Shown: piece after piece, positions 57,725-64,000 of the stretch | Layout: every line of letters starts with the position of its first letter | Numbering within the stretch: the first letter of the stretch is position 1 | From: Gnomoniopsis sp. IMI 355080 | Taxonomy: Eukaryota; Ascomycota; Sordariomycetes; Diaporthales; Gnomoniaceae | Direction of reading: 5' to 3' | DNA: 64,000 nucleotides | Assembly (NCBI GenBank): GCA_027946555.1 | Contig: JAPEVC010000046.1 | Span: 117,802 to 181,801 of the forward strand | Program-made: the position numbers and the translations under genes | The notes under the pieces: model-generated | The model's database searches: none | What the model was told of the DNA's origin: nothing | The model's input: only the letters and a program-made list of their open reading frames with translations

Positions 57725-60700
57725 ATGACTCGAAACAACCTCGCAGAGCACATCTCCTGGCTGTTGACCCACGTCGACCTTTCACGTCCCGTCGGCCCTG
57801 TTCTGCCCAGCGTCCACGACGCCGCGTTTGACATTTCGCGAAGCTTTTCATCTGTCTCCTCGCAAAGCACAAGGCCACCGGCTAGCCAACAACACGCGTC
57901 TGTGCGGAACGCGTCGTCCTCGTCGCGCAGCATCATCTCAACCCCGAATCCTGATGTCGATCTCATTGTAGATGACGACTGCTTCGATCAAGGCGGGGAG
58001 GTAATTGCGGGAAGTCACACAGGGAACAACGACGACTCGTTGGCGGACGAGAAAGAGGGCTTATTTGCACGGGATATAGAATCGACCCGCGGGGCGAGGA
58101 GTGCGGCGATGGCTCGATTGACATCAAAGTCCACGAAGAAGCCCTCGCTGGTCTCAAAACAAGAACAGTTGCCTACACCACCCACAACAGGCGTCGGAAA
58201 ACTTCAGCAGGCCTATGCGGAGTCGCTTACCACCAAGAATGGCAAGCTCCAGCAAGCTTACAGCGCTTCACTCAGCAGCAAGCATGGCACCTTGGCCAAC
58301 AAAGCTGTACCGCCGATCAAAAGCAGGACTCCGCCGCGGATCGGCCGGCCTCAGGAACCGCTTCGACGCGAGCGAATACATGTTTCACCCGGCGGCTTAG
58401 ATGAGGAGATGCTTGACTTTACTGAAGCAGATAATGTGGATCCAGACGTGACGAGCTCGACGGCCTACACTTTTGGGAGTCCCATTCCTCTTTGGAACGA
58501 GGAAGCTGCCCGGAGAGTTGAGCCACCACCATCTCGCGGCAAAAAGAGGAAAAGCAGCGAAATGGGATCCTCGCCGATCCTGGCGCCGAAGTCGAAGGGC
58601 AAGGAGAAGATCAAGCAGAAGCAGGAAATCAAGTACGAGGACGAGGACGAATTCCCTGATGTGTTTGACCTTGTGGACGACAATCTGAAAACCCCGGCCA
58701 TGATTGAGCGACGGAAAGTCGGGCCCTCTTCCGTGGCCAGGAGGAGTCCCAAGCTGCACATGTCTGCCTCTGACACTACCGTGCTCACACAGCGGACGAT
58801 TACTCAGACACGGAGTACTACCGAGACGACGATTCACCGGACTGCTAGCATGGACCGAACTACGTACCGGAGCAGCTCCGCGACCTCGGTGGTTGAGTCG
58901 CCTTCGGGCAAAGGCAAGAGCATCGCGCTACCGCCAGCACAATTGTCTAAACGCCCTGAGATACATAGCCCAGAAAAACTGCATCCTAAGCAGTGCTCGC
59001 CGAGCCCCGTGCACATTGATGAGGATTTCATGTCGGATGACGGTGCTTTCAACCAGCCCCAGAGCCCAAGTCCTGGACTAACAGGAAGGTTCAAGCATTC
59101 GGACGTTATAATGGACTCTGACGATGAAACTTTCAACGAACCATTCGAGACGCCGCCCACCCACAGTATTTCGGACACTTCTTTCGTCACTGCTACTACA
59201 GGTGGGACAAGGTCGGGTTCGAAACGGAAGCGTGCTTCTCCGGGTGGGCCCGAAGAGGAATCCTGCAGACCTGCAATTGCTACACTGTCTGAGAAGCAGC
59301 CAATATCGCTTGACAATGCCAGTTCACAGCCGATAGAGAGCCAAGAGAACGAAAAACGCACAGACGAGTCAAAGGAGCTGCTGGTAGCTGAGCCAGAACA
59401 TGAACGGGGCAAGCCAAACGATGAGGATGACGGAACTTTGATCATGGATTTATTCAAACAGCAATCTCATGCGCTGGACGTTCTTGAGAAGCCTGTTCTT
59501 GTTCAATTGGCGCAGAACACGTCGGATCTAAGCAGGGCTTTGCGTGAGAAGTGGCCTGCGGAACGAAGAAGGCAGATCAAGTTGGCCAGGCCCCCTTTGA
59601 TCAAGCAGAAGGACGCATTTGCGGAAGCCAAAGTCGCTTATGAGAACTATCGCCAACTCGATACGAAGCGTGAAGATCTATTAGCCGAGATCACAATGGC
59701 ATACGATGCTGACCAGGACATCGATGAGGCCGAAGCTCGTCTCGAGGATTTGACCAAAGAGATCGAAGAGAGTGAACGAGTTCTAAAGCTCGCGCTTGTA
59801 GCCACTCGTATCACAGCTGAGTCTTTCAACGATGTTCCAGATTTGATCGCGCAGCAACCCGAACCGACTGCAAGCGAAGCTTCTTTTAGCCACGCAACGA
59901 GCGCGACTCGGTCTTTCTCAAGAGCGGGGGTTTTCATACCAGAAAGCCCTTCTCAGAGTTTTTCAGAACCTCCATCAACTTCAAGGCCAATATTTCAGGC
60001 CATGAATTCTCAGCAGCCATCCGCCAAGCCCAGACCTGCAGTGCCGCCTTTCCCTCGCGAAGAGGCGCAGCCACCACGACTTGCCGCCACCAATCAACAA
60101 TTTGCCAACCCTTCTTCGCGGGCCGCGGTCTGGGATGAAGATATGGAGGACCTTATAGACGATGACGAAGATATTTGGGACCAGCCTGATGCTTTTCAGC
60201 CTAGGTACAACGCACCGGCAGCTTCAAGGGCCGCTACTTTCACAAGACCGCGGAGCCCAATCAAATCGCGATCGCGTCATCATGACAACGTCAGCGACTA
60301 CGGTAACAGTGATGACGATCTTGCAGCAATGGTGGCGGTGGCCGAGGCGGCGCAGAGACAACCATCTATGGAGTCCCATAACACCCGGGAACGGGTCAGG
60401 TCGGTCTTTTCCGAAGCATCTGGAAACGCAGCTCCTGCGGCCAGGGTCAAGGCCGTAGCTAAGAAGCCTGAAAAACCGGTTCCCAAACTCAAAATACCCT
60501 CGGAGCTGATGCAGCATCCATGGTCTAAAGACTTGCTCCGGGCTTTCAAGGATAGATTTAGACTGCAAGGTTTCAGACACAATCAGCTCGAGGCTATCAA
60601 CGCGACGCTGGATGGGCAGGATGCTTTCGTCCTCATGCCGACGGGCGGTGGAAAGTCTTTGTGCTACCAACTTCCTGCAGTGATCAATACTGGCAAGACG

Positions 60701-63318
60701 CGAGGTGTCACTATCGTTGTCACGCCACTGCTCAGCTTGATGCAGGATCAGGTGGATCATCTGACATCGCGAGGCATCGTTGCAAAGTCTTTCAACGGCG
60801 ATATGGCCCGTTCAGAGAAGCAGGACATTCTGGAGAGTTTCAAGATGAGAAACCCGGAGCATCACGTTCAGCTTCTGTACGTCACCCCGGAAATGATAAA
60901 CAAGAGCACGGCTTTCCTCAATGGGCTTCAAACACTTTACAGAAATAACAAGTTCGCCCGGCTAGTCATCGATGAAGCACACTGCGTTAGCCAGTGGGGC
61001 CACGATTTTAGACCAGATTACAAGGAACTTGGTCAAGTCCGACAGCAATTTCCAGGCGTCCCGATCATTGCTCTCACGGCTACAGCGACTCACAATGTCA
61101 TCATGGATGTCAAACACAATCTCAACATGGATGGTTGCAAGGTCTTCTCTCAGAGCTTCAACCGCGCGAATCTCAACTATGAAGTTCATCCGAAGCAGAA
61201 GCAGTCAGTTGATACAATTGCCAACCTCATCAATGAACAGTATCCTGACAAGACTGGCATTGTGTACACACTCTCTCGGAAGCAAACCGAGCAAATTGCG
61301 AAGAAGCTCTGCGACCACGGTATCAGCGCCGAACACTACCATGCGGCGATGGCGGCAACCGAGAAAGTCCGGGTGCAGAGAGATTGGCAGAGTGGAAAGG
61401 TCAAGGTGGTTGTTGCCACCATCGCTTTCGGTATGGGTATCGACAAGCCCGATGTGAGATTCGTCGTTCACCAGTATCTGCCCAAGAGCTTGGAGGGCTA
61501 CTACCAAGAGACTGGCCGTGCTGGTCGAGATGGACTTCCTTCAGACTGCCATCTCTTCTTTAGTTACGGAGATATCTTCCAGCTGAAGAAGTTCATCGAC
61601 GACTCAGACGGCAATGCTGCGCAAAAAGACCGGCAGAAGGAAATGCTCAACAGGGTTGTCATGTTCTGCGAGAACACGCGAGATTGTCGCCGTAGCCAGC
61701 TTCTCCACTACTTTGGCGAAACCTTCCCCAGTGGTAAATGTGGGAAGACTTGTGACAACTGCAGAAATGTGTTCCCCCACGAGACCGAGGACAGGACCGA
61801 GATCGCAAAGGCAGTCTTGCAAGCAGTAATGCACTACAAGCGTTTGACCATGACCCAGTGTACGGATGTCCTTCAAGGCAAGAAGAAAGACAAGAACGAG
61901 GAGCCGCAGCGATTCCACGGTGTGGCCAAGCAGCTCAAGAAGTATGAGATTCATCGAATCATTAACAGCTTGTCTGCGGAGCGTGCTCTTGGTGAAGAGA
62001 ACAAGGTTGGTCCTAGTGGAATTGCCATCCAATACTTCATTGTAAGTTGATTCATTGACTTCCACGAATTTCTGTGTGCTGACGTTGTGTACAGATGGGT
62101 ACAGAAGCCGCGTCTTTCTTGACAGGAGGCCGCAAGCTTCTCATGATTGTCAAACATGGAGGCGATAATGGCGCACCGGAAAAGACAGTCAAGAAAAGGG
62201 CGACGAAGAAGAAGCCTACAGCGGACCCCGTTTCGACATGCATCTCTTCACCTGTTCGTGGCAATACTCGCAAGACCAAGAAGGGCAAGTCTGTCGCTGC
62301 GGCCTACTTAGATGTCGAGGCCATTGCCGAAGACGATGAGGTTGATAACGAAGACCTCGATCCACAGGTGGCTCGCTACGCCAACGGCTACGCACAAGAT
62401 GGATTTGTCGTAGATGACGATGAGGAGGAATACTTTGATGCGCCTGTCCCTCCTCCACCTAAGAAACGGAGACAGCGGACGCTCGAAGAAGTGGCTTCAC
62501 AGGCCTCAACTGTGACGAATGCACAACCCGACGAGATTCAAGCACTGATCCTTGAGGATTTCATGAGAGAGGCCATGAAGCTTGAAGAGGATTTGCGTAA
62601 CAGCCGGAATATAATGCGGCCATTATTCACGGAGGTACAGATACAGCAGATGCTGATTCGATGGACAGACAGCGCCGCCAAGATGTGTCGGATCCCTGGG
62701 ATCGACGAGGAGAGAGTGCGCAGGTACGGCGTCAAGCTTGTTCCTGTGGTGGTCAAATACCATCGTATCTATCTGGAGATGTGTAATGGAGGCCCAGCCG
62801 ATGAGTCCATGAAAACCATCCCAGGTACCGCTGGACCGTCTACAAGCCGTCTTGCACCACCGCAGCAGCAGGCAAGTGAAATCATCGATCTGCTCTCGGA
62901 TGATGACGACGAAGACGACGAGTACGATGATGAGGAGCCCGGCGAGCCGTCCAAATACTTTGGGGCGGGTCCTCGGGATGACCCATTCCAGAAAGAACTT
63001 CAAGATTGGGAGGAGCGTTTTGCAGCGACAGCTGAAGGCCTCAACGAGCCTGTGCCGCGTGGGCGTAGTAGCTACAACAAAAAGGGTGGCCAAAGTGGCG
63101 GCAAGAAGAGTTACTACAAGAAGGGTGGTGGTGGAAGCCGGGGAGGGAGCAAGTCGTTTAGTGGCGTGTCAAAGCGCAAGGGCTCGACTGGCGGAGCTAG
63201 TGGATCGGGCCGGAGGCCTAGCGGGGGCCCGTCGAGGAGTGGTGCGAGCAGGAGCTCAGCTTCGACGGTAAGGAGGGGCGGTGGCGGTGGCAGTAGCATT
63301 GGGATCATGCCTTTTTAG
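57725..63318 (+). CDS. SGS1: RecQ-family DNA helicase, SGS1/BLM type, two exons
   Basis: 3'-5' DNA helicase acting in double-strand-break resection, Holliday-junction dissolution and fork protection. Exons 57725-62041 and 62095-63318 (donor GTAAGT, acceptor TACAG) give 1846 aa. The N-terminal about 930 residues are long, charged and Ser-rich, as in Sgs1/BLM, with a coiled-coil stretch near 640-690 (ITMAYDADQDIDEAEARLED and flanks). The helicase core has LMPTGGGKSLCYQLP (K977), DEAHC (from D1083), ALTATAT, YHAAMA, and ETGRAGRDG. The RecQ-Ct zinc site (GKCGKTCDNC) and winged-helix region follow, then an HRDC-like segment (IPGIDEERVRRYG). The tail is Gly/Ser/Lys/Arg-rich, RGG-like, and probably binds nucleic acid. 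The N. crassa counterpart would be QDE-3, also implicated in quelling. Confidence 0.95.
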
Positions 63319-64000
63319 ATGCAGTCAGCGGCTCGATGGTATGATGACATGGGAAATGGCTAGTGAGGAGTGAACAGCACTGTGTCCTCTTTTTTTTGCT
63401 TGGCGCATTGGCATTGGCATTCGCATTGCTCTACGTGGCTTGCTTATACGAAGGAAGTGAGTGAATGACCTGATATAGGGCAAACGTGCAGTCTCTTTTG
63501 TGATCTAGTGTGCCTGATGTTGGATGTGACATGTACAGTCCAAGGGCGTTGAGTCCAACACAACCCCAAAGGTTAGTCAGTCTGAGGCCAACTGCGTGGT
63601 TGCATAGAGAGGCACGGCAAGGGTGACGACGGTGCGGCTGGAGCAAGGCTGACACATGGACTGGGTTCACTCATTGGGTGCCTCGTTAGCTATGATTGCC
63701 GAGGGGCTCCACAGGTGTAATTAGCAATGAGCTGGAAGACATGAAAGTAATTCTAGAACAAACTCCGTGGGGTGACCTGGCCAGACAGGCCAGGGCCGCC
63801 AGGCTGGAGGGGAGAAGCGTGTTGGGACCACCGAGAGCCGAAATCAGCCTTGAAGATTGACAATCCCGAGATACCCTTCTCAGTTTGCAGCTCGGCAGCA
63901 AATTAGCGCGGCGAGGCCGTGGGAGCTGGGGAGCGGGAATAGTGGGAAAGGTTGAAGTCGTCTCGGAAGGCCGAGTGTGCAAAGGTGGTGGATGGGTGGG
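63319..64000. other. Intergenic to window end, no gene seen
   Basis: Contains a T-run (63390-63397) and simple ATTGGC-type repetition near 63406-63427. The minus frame 63686-63982 is Pro/Ser/Arg-rich without a recognisable domain and is not called. Confidence 0.5.

Noticed and set aside
63686..63982. 98-codon minus-strand frame at the window end
   Set aside because: Pro/Ser/Arg-rich and featureless; may be chance or a truncated gene beyond the window, not supportable.

Overview
The window is nuclear DNA of a filamentous ascomycete (Pezizomycotina). The reasons are: genes split by short introns (mostly about 48-100 nt) with GTRNGT donors, CTAAC-type branch sites and YAG acceptors; no operons; single-copy housekeeping genes with typical fungal architecture (OCT1, a MIC26/27-type MICOS subunit, VPS71, WSS1, KEL3, APN1, BUB1, enolase, MON1, a RAD53/CHK2 kinase, an SGS1/BLM-type RecQ helicase). 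I reconstructed the exon structures by hand from splice consensus, reading frame and family knowledge. Species cannot be told from the window. Gene symbols are those of the yeast or family namesake.

Layout. 1-5 kb: nucleoside hydrolase (-) and a bZIP factor (-). 5.9-9.7 kb: OCT1 (-) and a MIC26/27-like gene (+), two mitochondrial genes diverging from a 407-bp spacer. 10.6-13.3 kb: VPS71-like SWR1 subunit (+) and a small secreted cysteine protein (-). 15.0-20.2 kb: WSS1-like protease (-), a relic of an alpha/beta hydrolase, and a KEL3-like kelch protein (-). 20.2-23.35 kb: 3.1 kb without a supported gene. 23.35-27.4 kb: large F-box protein (+) ending in a CaaX box. 27.9-29.3 kb: multi-pass membrane protein (-), possibly broken. 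29.85-29.98 kb: a damaged tRNA-Arg-like locus (-). 30.8-42.2 kb: APN1 (+), BUB1 (-), enolase (-), MON1 (-). 43.5-47.8 kb: a glycosylated four-TM membrane protein (+) and a dihydroxyphthalate-decarboxylase-like protein (+), the most accessory-looking part. 49.2-51.5 kb: a small conserved-looking protein (+) and an MDR-family reductase (+). 53.0-63.3 kb: RAD53-like kinase (+) followed by the RecQ helicase (+).

Functionally the window is rich in genome maintenance: APN1 (base excision repair), WSS1 (DNA-protein crosslink repair), RAD53-like kinase (checkpoint), RecQ helicase (recombination and fork repair), BUB1 (spindle checkpoint), VPS71 (H2A.Z deposition). These are ordinary dispersed genes, so the grouping may be chance, although the kinase and helicase sit directly next to each other on one strand. 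I saw no transposon ORF, no secondary-metabolite cluster, no CRISPR array and no clearly new multi-gene system. The most unusual items are the tRNA-like locus, the stop-bearing hydrolase relic and membrane gene, and the CaaX-tailed F-box protein.
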